NCBI GenBank assembly: GCA_039105265.1
Contig: JAPFFF010000006.1
Span: forward strand, 1,798,001 to 1,862,000
Origin: Tritrichomonas musculus
Taxonomy: Eukaryota; Parabasalia; Tritrichomonadida; Tritrichomonadidae
DNA: 64,000 bases
Direction of reading: 5' to 3'
The position numbers were made by a program, and so were the translations under genes. A model generated the notes under the pieces. That model ran no database searches and had not been told where the DNA came from. It was given only the letters and a program-made list of their open reading frames with translations. Shown here one piece after another: positions 30,576 through 41,358 of this stretch; position 1 is the stretch's first letter, and each line of letters opens with the position of its first letter.

Positions 30576-30965
30576 CAGTAAGGTTGTAAAATTCAAAAAC
30601 GTCTCAAAAGAGGAAAATCTACTTTTTCATAGAAAACGATTAAAATGAATTTAAAATAAAAGTCAAAATAACGAATTTAATTCAAATTTGGATTTTCCTT
30701 TATAGCGTTGCGAAAATGGAAAATCCACTTTTTGAATGATGCTCATTTTTTCATATAGAGATAGGAAAACACTATTTGATGAATATAATGTCACAAACAG
30801 CTGTGTGATAAACTTAATCATGGAAATATTATTTCTTAAAACGGTAGGTTTAAACAAGATTTTCTCTCTATTTCTTTATTTCTTTCATTTTTATTAATGA
30901 AAATTTTTTTCTCAAAAAGTCGATTTTCCTATTTTGAAACGTTTTCCAATTTTGAAACCTTACTG
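30576..30965. mobile_element. 390-bp MITE, TIR CAGTAAGGTT, TA flanks
   Basis: The left end TA|cagtaaggttgtaaaattc and right end ccttactg|TA are inverted repeats of about 57 bp with roughly 80% identity, extending into the shared core ggaaaatc-actttttc. Flanking TA on both sides fits Tc1/mariner-type target duplication. A short open frame inside (30663-30857, minus) is not convincing as a gene. Confidence 0.7.
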
Positions 30966-32009
30966 TAAAAAGTAATTGACCTTTTTTGGAGAAATCCAAA
31001 TTCAAATTGCATTTGGCATATCTTTAAATAATCCTTAATTAAAGCTTTAATAATAATTTAAAAATAATGTATAATAAATATATATAATGAATATTTCAAA
31101 TGTAATTGCTTTTAAATTATTATTCATACAAATATTCAAGATCTTTTTATTTTTTCTGGTTAATCATTATATTTATACCTGAATACTTATATATGCATTG
31201 TATATAATGAAATATTAGATATTATTTACATTTTAAATAAAATTAGTTCAATGATTCATATAAAATATATAGTAATTTTATAAGATGATTGAAAAAACAA
31301 GAAATTTCATTTTTAAAAGTCTATGATTGATTTATTTAAATACATATATAATTATCATTTGTAAAAGGTATGAATTTAGCCTTATTTTATGAATTATTTT
31401 TTTGGAAAAAACTCAAATATCATTCAAATTAATATATCTTAATAAATAATCTATATATTTTTAATTAAATATAGCATTTAATTAAAATATAATGTTTGAT
31501 AAAATATAGCAAAGGAAATAAATCTGTTAAATCCGTTATTGGAAGCTTAATAATGCATCAAAAAAGCTTTATATTTTTCTAAAATTACATTTTATTTTAA
31601 TTTATAAACAATTAAAACCAAATATTTTTGGATATTTAAAATAAAAAACTGGTACCAAAAATGAAAAAAATATTTATTTGATACAAAAATTGATATTTGT
31701 GATTTACATGATTAATCATTGATCATCAATTTCAAAATCGAAATACACAAAAAAATAGTAATTGATATAACAAATAAATATGTTGTATTTTAAATATCAG
31801 AATAATCTTCTATTACGAATTATTTTAAAAAAAATGATAAAAACCGTTTATTAAAAAAAGATTAGGTACCTTTATAAAATCCATCATCTACCAATTTTTC
31901 TCTGATCTTCTGCTATTTTTATATATAGCCATTCAACTAATTAATTATAGGTTATATCCAAAAATATTATTGATTATCTAGTAATAAATTTTCGATCTTC
32001 TACTATTTA

Positions 32010-32259
32010 AGGTACAAATCCAGTACGTTTAGTAACCGCAATTTTTTTTGACATTCTTTGAGAATAAATAAATAAAATGACATGTTAAATAAAAAACGAT
32101 TATTTCCATCCATTTCATATAACATGTCATAATGTTTATTTAAATTGTAAAATAAGTGTCAAAAACAAACCTAGTCAATTTAAACTTTTTCAGAGAAATG
32201 CAACTATTCAAATAATAAACGTTCTCCTGTTCAAAAAATAACGTACTGGATTTGTACCT
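32010..32259. mobile_element. 250-bp MITE, TIR AGGTACAAATCCAGTACG, TA flanks
   Basis: TA|aggtacaaatccagtacgtt on the left is matched by aacgtactggatttgtacct|TA on the right: the terminal 20 bp are perfect inverted repeats. The interior has no gene. This perfection in an otherwise decayed region points to a comparatively young copy. A second, partial family member lies at 28224. Confidence 0.8.
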
Positions 32260-32414
32260 TAAATACGGATTCTTTTCTTTTTAATTGCTAATATTATATC
32301 TAACGATCCTCATTGCCTTACAGTCTGATCTTTGACGTTTTAGAAATTAATTTCAGATATTTACTGATTATTTGCCGATCTTACAATAATTATTTACCAA
32401 TCGCTTCTTATTTA

Positions 32415-32747
32415 AGGGACCACTATCAAATTGTGTTTAAAAAATTCTATGAGTTATCACAAAATCAATTGTCTTAAAAAAATTTATTTCTTGAGTATTT
32501 TTGCTATATTTTGGTATATATAAATTATATAAATTATATATCATTTATTTCTATTCTTATTTTAAGCCTATTCCCTTTTTTCAATATAAAATAAAAAGTT
32601 GAGAGGATGTAAAAATTTTAAAAAAATGATCGGAATGGTGAAATTTTAAAGATTTAAACTTTTTCTGAAATAATAACCATTGAATCTTATTTTCTATGAG
32701 TTTTTTCAATATTGAAATGTTTACAAAAAAATATGATAGTGGTCCCT
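32415..32747. mobile_element. 333-bp MITE, TIR AGGGACCACTATCA, TA flanks
   Basis: The left end TA|agggaccactatcaaatt and right end aatatgatagtggtccct|TA are inverted repeats, perfect over the first 14 bp. Inner similarity (ctatgagtt / aactcatag) extends further. TA flanks again fit Tc1/mariner-type movement. No transposase. The short minus-strand frame inside is low complexity. Confidence 0.8.
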
Positions 32748-33182
32748 TAATAATAAAATTTATTACCAAATATTTTTCTGCCTTTTTCTTACTTTTTTTT
32801 GCTATACTTTATGATAAATTATCATAATGATAATAGATAAAAAAAATCTTCATTAAATACTAATTTATTAATTATTTTTCTGTTAAATGCTCTTGAAAGA
32901 AAGGATTGGAAACTTCTATCCACTCGACAGATCATTTTTCTTTCAAAATAAAATTTTTAAATGATAGTATTAATGATAAATATAGTATAAAAAAACATAT
33001 TTTTCGAGAGGAATTTAAGATAAAAATTAATTATTTTTTTGTAAAAAATTGAATCCTAATCTGGTTATCTTAATTCAAAAAACAATTTTTTTTTTATTTT
33101 TTTAATTATATTATTTTTAAATAGAATTATATAAGTAATTTATATTTCATGAAGAAGAACTCGAAATTAATCATTTTTTATA

Positions 33183-33252
33183 TTCATATCACAAGTGATA
33201 TGAATTATTTTAACCTAAAAGGCGAATTATTTTTTACCTAAAAGGCGAATTT
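33183..33252. repeat. 11-bp hairpin and a 16-bp direct repeat
   Basis: A hairpin attcatatcac / gtgatatgaat with a 2-nt loop lies at 33183-33206. It is followed by two copies of acctaaaaggcgaatt at about 33213 and 33237. No function can be read. Confidence 0.5.
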
Positions 33253-33389
33253 CAAAATTTTGAAAATTATGAGTTTATGCAGGAAATTGTTTTCTAATTT
33301 TCTTCATATTGATATTAAAAATTATATTCCCAATTCGTTCAAATCACTTTTTCCATTTTAATTGTTGATTATAAAGCATCGTGGATAAG

Positions 33390-33800
33390 CAAACCAAGCA
33401 AAGATTATTCATTTTTAATATTTTTTCCTAAAACTCAAGAAAATTCGCCAAATTTACTAAATAAAAGCGATTTACAAAATAATTATCGTACAAATTCCAG
33501 CACATAATTGGCAGATGAAAAAACTATCGATAATTCATTTGTTTATAAGAAAAATAAAACGTACTGGAATTAATAAAAGAATTATTTTGTAAAACAATCT
33601 TATTTAGTGAGTTTTTTGAATTTGCTTGAGCTTTAGGAAAAGACATTCTAAAATAATTATCTTTGCATGTTTTACTTTTCCACGTTGCGCTGGGATATAC
33701 CTAACAATTGTTTTGTAAACTACTCTTATTTAGTTATTTTGTTGAGTTTATTTGTGTCTTTGGAAGAAATACTATAAAAAATAAATTAACCTTTTTGGTC
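33390..33800. repeat. three diverged copies of an ~85-bp unit, two direct and one inverted
   Basis: A unit with the core ttttgtaaa-ac-atcttatttagt, continuing through a gag-ttttttgaatttg-like stretch and a tttaggaaa-like end, occurs at about 33585-33660 and again, more diverged, at about 33708-33790. An inverted copy lies at about 33400-33490. The inverted pair surrounds a GTACTGGAATT / AATTCCAG motif. The arrangement suggests nested or rearranged TIR elements. Confidence 0.45.
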
Positions 33801-34477
33801 AAAAAATTTTCATCTTTATTGGTCAATTATAAAATTCATATCATCAATAGAGGGTTTTCCAAAAAAAAAAAAGCTTGTTCAAAACTAATCTTTTTTCCGA
33901 AAACTTGATGATAATAGGAAATTCTTTTTTTTCCAAAAATTGGTCTGTTTTCATATGTATGGGTACTGGATTCTCTTCCGTCATTTATTTATATATTCAT
34001 ATATTATATTAATTAAGAGTTAATTAGATTATTTTATAAATACCAGAATATTTTAATGGGCAATAAGTGATATATCAACGATTTTATTTTTAAATAAGAA
34101 ATGATCGTTTTTTTATTTTTTGAATAAGATCATTGAAATATTTGAATATAAAAATTAAATTATGAAATATTTTTATCTTTTAGAACTACTTATATTTATA
34201 AATGATTTAATATAAATAAAAATATATAAATATATTATATTAGAAAAAATATAAATGTTAAGAATTATGTTTATTTTTTGGAGCTAAAAAAACAATTCAA
34301 TATCTTTTGGTCAAGTGTAACAACTTTTTCGTTGAGCGCAAATAAAAGAATTCGTTTGTTGGTTCTAAAAATATGGAATTTTTCAATATTTGACCAGAAT
34401 TTCATAATTTTTGGCTTAAAAAAAAATATAATTTTTTCAATCTTTGAAAAAAATAGTAGATTTCTAGGATAATTATT

Positions 34478-34642
34478 TCAAAAAGAAATAATTATATTTA
34501 AGACATCTTTTAAATCTTGCGAATTTTCATCAATTTTGTAATCATTAAAAATGCGAATTAAATTTTCATAATTTTCTTCAAGATCATCTGAATTTTTCAA
34601 GAATTCCATTAAAGAAGATTCGACAAGTTCTCGAGAATGCAT
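34478..34642 (-). pseudogene. fragment resembling trichomonad ankyrin-family N-terminal region
   Basis: A minus-strand frame (upstream ILERSDIIIY, then MHSRELVESSLMEFLKNSDD and ending LKDVLNIIISF) has a clear protein-like composition. It resembles, by recall only, the helical region preceding the ankyrin repeats in large trichomonad protein families. An in-frame stop lies just upstream of ILERS and there is no continuation downstream, so it is a relic of a host multigene family. It is close to the tandem array starting at 34741. Confidence 0.4.
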
Positions 34643-34740
34643 ATATATTATGATATCTGATCTTTCAAGAATTCACTCATTTTATTTTTATAAAGTAATA
34701 AAAAGTGACAAAATAGCTTGTATGCATTTTTTTAAAAAAA

Positions 34741-35464
34741 CTGCTGATTAAAAGTTCATTCCCAATATAAATATAAATATAATGTAACTTATCACTATTA
34801 TATTTTTATTTATTTAATATAAATTCGGAGCTCTATAACAAGATATTAAAGATTCTTATTTATCGTTTTTTCATTTTCAAATATTTTGAATTGCTAAAAA
34901 TTTATGAAAAAAAAAGAAACTTCTCAGAACTTTTTTTAAAAAACTGCTGATTAAAAGTTCATTCCCGATATAAATATAAGTATAATATAATTTAATACTA
35001 TTATATATTTATTTATTTAATATAAATTCGGAGCTCTATAACAAGATATTAAAGATTCTTATTTATCGTTTTTTCATTTTCAAATATTTTGAATTGCTAA
35101 AAATTTATGATAAAAAAAAGAAACTTCTCAGAACTTTTTTTAAAAAACTGCTGATTAAAAGTTCATTCCCGATATAAATATAAGTATAATATAATTTAAT
35201 ACTATTATATATTTATTTATTTAATATAAATTCGGAGCTCTATAACAAGATATTAAAGATTCTTATTTATCGTTTTTTCATTTTCAAATATTTTGAATTG
35301 CTAAAAATTTATGATAAAAAAAAGAAACTTCTCAGAACTTTTTTTAAAAAACTGCTGATTAAAAGTTCATTCCCGATATAAATATAAGTATAATGTAACT
35401 TATCACTATTATATATTTATTTATTTAATATAAATTCGGAGCTCTATAACAAGATATTAAATGA
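34741..35464. repeat. ~204-bp tandem repeat, 3.6 copies
   Basis: Units begin with ctgctgattaaaagttcatt at 34741, 34944, 35149 and 35352, giving periods of 203, 205 and 203 bp. The last copy stops after aacaagatattaaa. Copies 2 and 3 are almost identical to each other; copies 1 and 4 share gtaacttatcac where 2 and 3 have ataatttaatac. Each full unit contains ttcggagctctataacaaga. There is no coding capacity. Confidence 0.85.
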
Positions 35465-36133
35465 TTTTAAATTTCTTTCAATATTTATATAACTATTGAA
35501 AAATTATAAATCTTAATTTGGTCAACTTTTATTAATTAAATGCTTTTTTATATTATTATATATATAAAAATAAAATAAAAAAAAATTTTTCATAAATAAA
35601 AATTTTAAATAATTTAACGAATATTGATCGTCTACCCACACATATCTGTTTTCAGAAATTTTTATTTTTTGCCTATCTCGAACTTTTTTGCTAAAAAAAT
35701 TGGATTTTAACGAAAAATGAGATATTTTATGCAAAAAAATTATTTTATTAGTAAAAAAAAAATATAAGTGGTAAATAAATTTATGACATTACAATAAAAC
35801 AAAAACTAGCTATATTTGAGATACCAAAAATACAATCTACAATTATGATAATGTTATATTAACTATATTCTTCAATTTATGCTTATAAATATTTATATCG
35901 TATATAAAGGCAGAAACTAATCTACATGTTTAGCTGATTTCCATCTTTTATAATTTAATTTAATTTTTGATGAGTGTTGAATTTGTTAACTTTATAAAAA
36001 TTTTTGTAGAGATTCGAGGGTATACATTATTTTTTGATTATTATTCAATATATATTGAATAATTATATAACAACACAATCATATATAAACAGTAGAAAAA
36101 AATACATAGTAGATAAATAAAATAACATTTTTT

Positions 36134-36134
<1 letters not shown>

Positions 36135-36169
<35 letters not shown>

Positions 36170-36192
36170 CATGAGTAGCTACTCATGCTTTT
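36135..36192. repeat. A34 tract joined to a 28-bp perfect palindrome
   Basis: About 34 consecutive A residues run into a perfect palindrome at 36165-36192 whose core is catgagtagctactcatg. The same 18-bp core is at 16085-16102 inside a MITE. Such a palindrome can extrude as a cruciform or fold in RNA. Assembly length of the A tract is uncertain. Confidence 0.8.
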
Positions 36193-37389
36193 GTGGAAAA
36201 AAAAAATTCTCATAAAATTTGGATTTTCCGAAAAAAAACATTTCCCGAAAATCAGCCTGTTTTTGGAAAAAAAAGAATTTCTTATTTTTGTTGAGTTTTC
36301 GGAAAAAAGGTTATTTTTGAGCAAGCTTTTTTTTTTTGGAAAACCCTCTAATGATATGAACTATACAAAAAATTGATAACATCATATAAGATCTCCAAAT
36401 CCACTCGAAAAACATGGCATTTTTTTTATTTTATTTTCTAATAAATAAAAAAATGAAGAACATATAAAAAAACTAAAAACTTTTGTCGACTCGTTCATCT
36501 TTAAATTGATTTTTTCTTAAAAAAACATTTTTTTCTCATTATGCATTTTATGAGATTTGAATTAAGCACTTTCATGCTATTTTTAAATATGTTAATAATA
36601 TGATAAAACAATATTAGACATGTATTAAACTTTGATGAGGTTTTTTCCGTTGATCAAAAATTGTCAATTTTTGGATTTCATTTTTTTCTTGTTTTTCAGT
36701 AATAAAATTAAAATTATATTTTTTTGAATTTATATTTATGCTACAAATATTATATACATGATGATGGACTAATTTTTAATAAAAAATGATCAATATTCGA
36801 GCTTTTTTTGCATAAAATAAATTTGAATTGAAAAAGAGTTTCTATACCTTTCTTAAAAGTAAATTTTCTTTTAAGGATGGCAATAAATTTTTTTCTCCAG
36901 GATATTTATCAACTGGATTCGATAATTCGGACCAGACAGAGGTGCGAGAGCTAAAATAACGTATTTTTTATAATTTAATTTATATTTATCTCCATAAATA
37001 AAAAATATTTTTCAAAAACAATTTCAAAATTATTTATATATATATAAGTATTATTTATGAAATATAATCATTCATCATCATAAAATAATAAAAACAAAAG
37101 TTTATACACCATCAAAAATCATAAAAAAATCAATTTCACAAAAGCATGATTTATGAATCAATTTATTAATAGTAAAAATAATTATAACAATAAATGGTTA
37201 ATAGTCTTTACTTATAAATTTAATAAACAAGTTATTGTGCAGAGCAGAAAATGAAAAGAAATGCTATTAAAATGGAGAATATTGTCGTACATCAATTATA
37301 TAACAGGGATCAACTAAAGTATAGTTAGTCTTTTCTGAAGAACCTTCAAAAAGTGGAAATCATTCAGAAAAAATAATCTAAATAAAATA

Positions 37390-39129
37390 CCCTGATCTCG
37401 CTTACTTTGGGAAAGTAACGTATTTTAAAAAAAACGAGTTTTTATACGTTTTTATTTTTGATAAAAATTCAATGAAAATTAACGAATTAAAAAATCGTAT
37501 AAAAATAAAATAGCTCATATGCCTAAAAGAAAGAGAGATATCAAAGAAAAAATATAATAAAGTTTATATATGTATAAATATGTTTATTCATTATAAATAT
37601 CAAGAAAAAAAAAATTGACAATTATTTAATATTTGCGATATTCTGAGAAAAAATTAAAGAACGAAGTAAGTTGATGCTGAAAACATCTTAGTGATAATGC
37701 GTACTTTGTATTGCTGTAGTTATCTAATTTTCCATTTTTTTTTTTTTGAGATATAATATCTCTCTGATCTTGACGATTGGCAGAATTTGAGTAGTATTTT
37801 TGTTTGAAATAAGCTATTTACTTGATTAACAATTGATTTCGCTGTAAACAAAAGCTTAGCAAGAAAATTTTCTAAAAAAAAAAATGAAATAATTATCATA
37901 TTCTGAAGTTTGGCGACTGAGTATAAGACTTCGCTAAAAATTTCTTGTGATTTTGATATTTGTACTATGTAAAGATCTTGTCTAAGTATTAATTATCTAC
38001 TCGACTTTTTTGTTCGTTTTAAAACATTGATCACTTATACAAAGAGAACTTTTTGTGAAGATATTTGTTCTTAGTAATTTGGTTTCATTTAGAGAGATTA
38101 CGTGATATTTCAGCTGATGCAATGATAAATGATACTAGTGTTGCTGATTTGAATTTCTTGAGGAATCAAAGAGCTTTCTTAGAGCTTTTTCATCATGTTT
38201 TTCATTGCATTGATATCATTCGCCGTTGTCAACTATGAATTTCAAAGGCTCATTTGTCAACGGTGACCGGATAAATGCTCTAAATAACTTAGCGTTTCTT
38301 GAACCTCTTGACTTTATGCTTCCAAGCAAAGAATCATCATCGATTGGAAATGCTGTTTGTCTTCTTAATTCTGTTGGTCTTGGAGACGCAGTTAATCTTA
38401 GTAATTCTGTTGGTCTTAGAGATGTGGTTGATCTTCGTAATTCTGTTGGTCTTGGTAATTCTGGGAAACTTGGAGATATTGTTGATCTTGGTGATTCTGC
38501 TGGACTTGGTAATTCTGTTGGACTTGGTGATTCTGTTGGCCTTGGAGATTCTGTTAGATTTGGTGATGTTGTTGAACTTGGAGAAGCTTTTGAAATTTGC
38601 GATACAAGTAGAATATGCGATTTTGTTGGATTTGGTGGGGTTGTTAGACATTGTGGTATTACTGGATTTGATGATATTTATTATATGGAGATGCTGTTGA
38701 ACTTTGAGATGCTTTCGAGCTTTGATATGCAAATTAATTCTAAGATTCTGATAGACTTAGGATGCTGTTGGACACTGTGATGCCACTTGATTTGATGATG
38801 CTTTTGGACTTGGCGTTGCTGTTGAACTTTGCGATTCTGTTAAGAGAGAGCTATTGAGTTCTTTATGCAAAAAAAAAAACGTTCTCATGAAGTGAAATGA
38901 ATTAAACAATAAAATATTTATCTGTTAACTTGAAGTAAAAACACTGTTAACTATATATTGATATATTATGACATATGAAATAAAAAAAATCATTCAAATT
39001 AAGATCTTAACTGAAATTCATTAAAATATGCTAACTACTCGTTTTCTATGAAATATATGTTAACGATTTTTGATAAAAAATGTTAACCTTCAAAAAATCG
39101 TTACTTTCTCAATGTAAGCGAGATCAGGG
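37390..39129. mobile_element. 1.74-kb TA-flanked TIR element (Tc1/mariner-like ends), non-autonomous
   Basis: The left TIR (37390-37420, ccctgatctcgcttac, then 15 bp more) and right TIR (39099-39129) are 31-bp inverted repeats with two mismatches. Both are flanked by TA (37388-37389 and 39130-39131), the target duplication of Tc1/mariner elements. The length suits such an element, but no transposase with a DDE/DDD pattern was recognised. The main content is a Pro/Ser/Thr repeat coding remnant on the minus strand. Confidence 0.75.
38216..38677 (-). pseudogene. C-terminal remnant of a PSPTES-repeat protein
   Basis: A minus-strand frame is open from 38677 to the stop at 38216-38218 (153 codons) but has no ATG. 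It reads Pro/Ser/Thr-rich sequence with tandem hexapeptides PSPTES/PRPTEL (~38370-38560), then a unique end (SLLGSIKSRGSRNAKLF, RAFIRSPLTNEPLKF, stop after DNGE). Double stops lie just upstream at 38678-38683, and similar Ser/Ala/Thr-rich text continues in another frame farther upstream, so the gene is decayed. It may be a surface-protein stalk picked up by the 1.74-kb element (inference). Confidence 0.5.
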
Positions 39130-39289
39130 TAATTGAAAAAACAAGTCTTTTTATATTTTTTACATAATTTTCACCAAATGATATAACAGAAAATGATGAA
39201 ATAACTGTAAGCTTTGCGTGTGTTTATATAAATGAACATCAAATAATTTAATTCATTCTTTCGTCTGTTATTAATGAACGTGTCCATTT

Positions 39290-40660
39290 GATATCCTCCA
39301 GGATGTTTTGAATATATGTTCATATATTATGGTTTGTCAGGTACTACATCATGAATAATATTATTTTTCAAATATTCTCTTGCTTCCTTTTCATTAAATC
39401 CATATCTTTTAGCTAGAGATACAAATTTTGATGGTGTCCGATATGGAAATTTTTTATATAAATCATCAATTGACTTGAATGTCATTTTATATATGTAGCA
39501 ACTTCTGATGATTCTTCATCTGCATTTCAATCATAAAACTTTCACTGACTGGTAATTTCACATGCATTTTATAATTGCGACCACTAAAAATTCAATCCAA
39601 AATGTTTGGTCAGTTGAATTCAATTTGAAATATTTTATCGGCTAGGAATTTTTATAACTCTTTCCAACATATCCCATGCTTGTCTCTTCAGCTATTGATG
39701 AATACACTTTGCAACTGTGTCTATCCCATACATTCTCAAAATTAATTTCTTTCATCCATTTTCCTTCAACATTGTCATCAGTGATCATCAGTGAATTGTT
39801 CGGGTCATTTGGGAATGGTTCAAGACCAACATTCATGATATCTGCAAAATAACATTCCACATGTGGTTCATTTTATTGCTCTTTGTTATTTTTGTCATAA
39901 TGTCTATATTTAAATTTAATAGCTATTTCAACATTACACAATTTATTTTTGTCATCCTTATTTACTTCATCTTAATTAAATTCATTCGCTGCTGAATAAA
40001 CAATTTCATATATGATATCAATAAATTATATTTCATTCATTGTATCATCTGATGAATGACAATTTATGAATATCATTTGTTGTATCAATAAATGAATAAC
40101 GACAATACTGACATCAGCCACGAGACATTTAACATGACATCTCTTCTTGATTGTCAGTTTGTCGTTTTCGTTATTATAATAGACCAAAAGTGTAAGTTTC
40201 ATGTGTGTAGTGTGGTGAGAAAAACCCACTACTATATTTAACTTTTGATATTAGCTAAAGGATTTATCGTTTCATATTCTTCAAATACAGAAAGACAAGA
40301 GATATCAGACGCTGTAGTCGTAATCAAACCTACATTATCAAACCCTCTACGTATTTCAATCAACGATATATGTTCTAAAAGTAAAAGTGCTTTATCGATT
40401 TACAATGTATATTAATTGAAATCAATTTGATAATGATAGAAGTGTTCTATAATCCCACCTAAACACTTAGATGTGGTTGAGAATGTAGAGATAACTACTG
40501 GTATAAAATGCTTAATAGATGATTTAAACTCTTTAAACTCTCCTTCATTAGCTCATTCTTCTATCTTTTAATTTATATAAGGATGAATCTATCAATATGT
40601 ACTGCATTATTGATCAATTTTCATTACTTAAGGTGAATTTGAAACTTTCAATTCACGCTT
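39290..40660 (-). mobile_element. degraded fossil, probably of an older Maverick/Polinton
   Basis: Several minus-strand coding-like stretches lie here with protein-like composition. One (39310-39492) resembles the N-terminal segment of a Polinton-type integrase: FKSIDDLYKKFPY, then SLAKRYGFNEKEAREYL. Others (for example NFENVWDRHSC and GFDNVGLITTTASDISCL) are unassigned and could be structural genes of the same element. The remnant is broken in several places. It ends near the older TIR element at 40731. The family assignment is tentative; the remnant looks much older than the neighbouring intact polymerase element. Confidence 0.4.
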
Positions 40661-40986
40661 TCGTTACTATATTACATATGTACCTTTAAATCTAAATGAT
40701 TTCTCAATATGAACTTTTTAAGAGGTAAAGTCCGGATTAGACTTGTTATTCTCCGATTCTCGAGATCGATAATTGATTGACTTTTTGATATCGATACATA
40801 AATATGCACAGATTCTCGAGATCGATTTCAGAGATCGAGAATTTTGTTTCTCAGCTTTTGATATCAGAATTTTCAATTAAACTTTTTGATAAATAAATGA
40901 TCGTATTTTAATCTCAAATATTTCATAAAAAAAGAATGTATTTTTTGATTTTAATCTTAAAATAAACATCAATGCATTATATTATT

Positions 40987-41358
40987 AGAGATAATAGATG
41001 GGGGAGCTGCCGGTCAGATACTTTTGTATTGATTTTCGATATCATGTTTCAATACTAGGAGCTCAAATTCTTGGGATCTTCAAAATCACGTTGAAAGCCA
41101 TGAAAACATGTAATTTGAGGGGTTTTGGACCAAAAATTTTGAATCTTCAAAAACATGTTGAAGGTCATGGAAACACTTGTTTTGAAGTGGTTTTGGCAAA
41201 AATAATGACCGAATTTAGGCCCTTTTTGATGATCTCAATTTATTTGTAAATTTGCTATGCAAAGTTCCCTACGGGAATGATTTTGATAAAGATTATAAAA
41301 TGAAAAGTTATCGAAAAATTTGTTATCAAATAATTTTTTAATTGAAGGTCAAAGAATG
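40987..41358 (+). repeat. left terminal inverted repeat
   Basis: About 372 bp. The outer 270 bp appear identical to the right repeat. A ~25-bp block at 41257-41281, containing the hairpin ttccctacgggaa, differs from the right repeat. The inner 75 bp match again, up to and including the ATG at 41356 that starts the polymerase gene. The repeat therefore carries the polymerase promoter. Confidence 0.85.

Larger units (their letters stand above)
33835..36365. repeat. inverted repeat arms of ~130 bp, 2.5 kb apart
   Basis: The segment 33835-33960 (attcatatcatcaatagagg, then a gggttttcc / A-tract / aagcttg string) is the diverged reverse complement of about 36230-36365 (ending ccctctaatgatatgaac). 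Arms this long could be TIRs of one 2.5-kb element, or two oppositely oriented copies of a dispersed repeat. A four-copy tandem array and a gene remnant lie between them. Confidence 0.5.
27965..40730. other. 12.8-kb gene desert filled with mobile-element debris
   Basis: Between the hydrogenase and the nested element at 40.7 kb no intact host gene is visible. The DNA is extremely AT-rich. It contains several short TIR elements, tandem repeats, palindromes, a 1.74-kb TA-flanked element and protein-coding remnants, which are listed separately. No tRNA, rRNA or other structured RNA was recognised. Confidence 0.6.

Noticed and set aside
30663-30857. 64-aa minus-strand frame inside the CAGTAAGG MITE
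   Set aside because: It lies in a 390-bp non-autonomous element, spans TIR sequence, and has no recognisable motif.
38226-38780. 184-aa plus-strand frame with NSVGLGD repeats
   Set aside because: It is the opposite-strand reading of the minus-strand PSPTES repeats. Tandem repeats with a period that is a multiple of three keep several frames open, and only the minus frame gives a compositionally sensible protein with a unique C-terminus.
40998-41249. 83-aa frame (MGELPVRYFC...) in the left terminal repeat, and its identical mirror at 47604-47855 on the minus strand
   Set aside because: Both lie wholly inside the terminal inverted repeats and point toward the inner genes. The repeat most likely acts as terminus and promoter; the amino-acid text shows no family and the frame could be chance.
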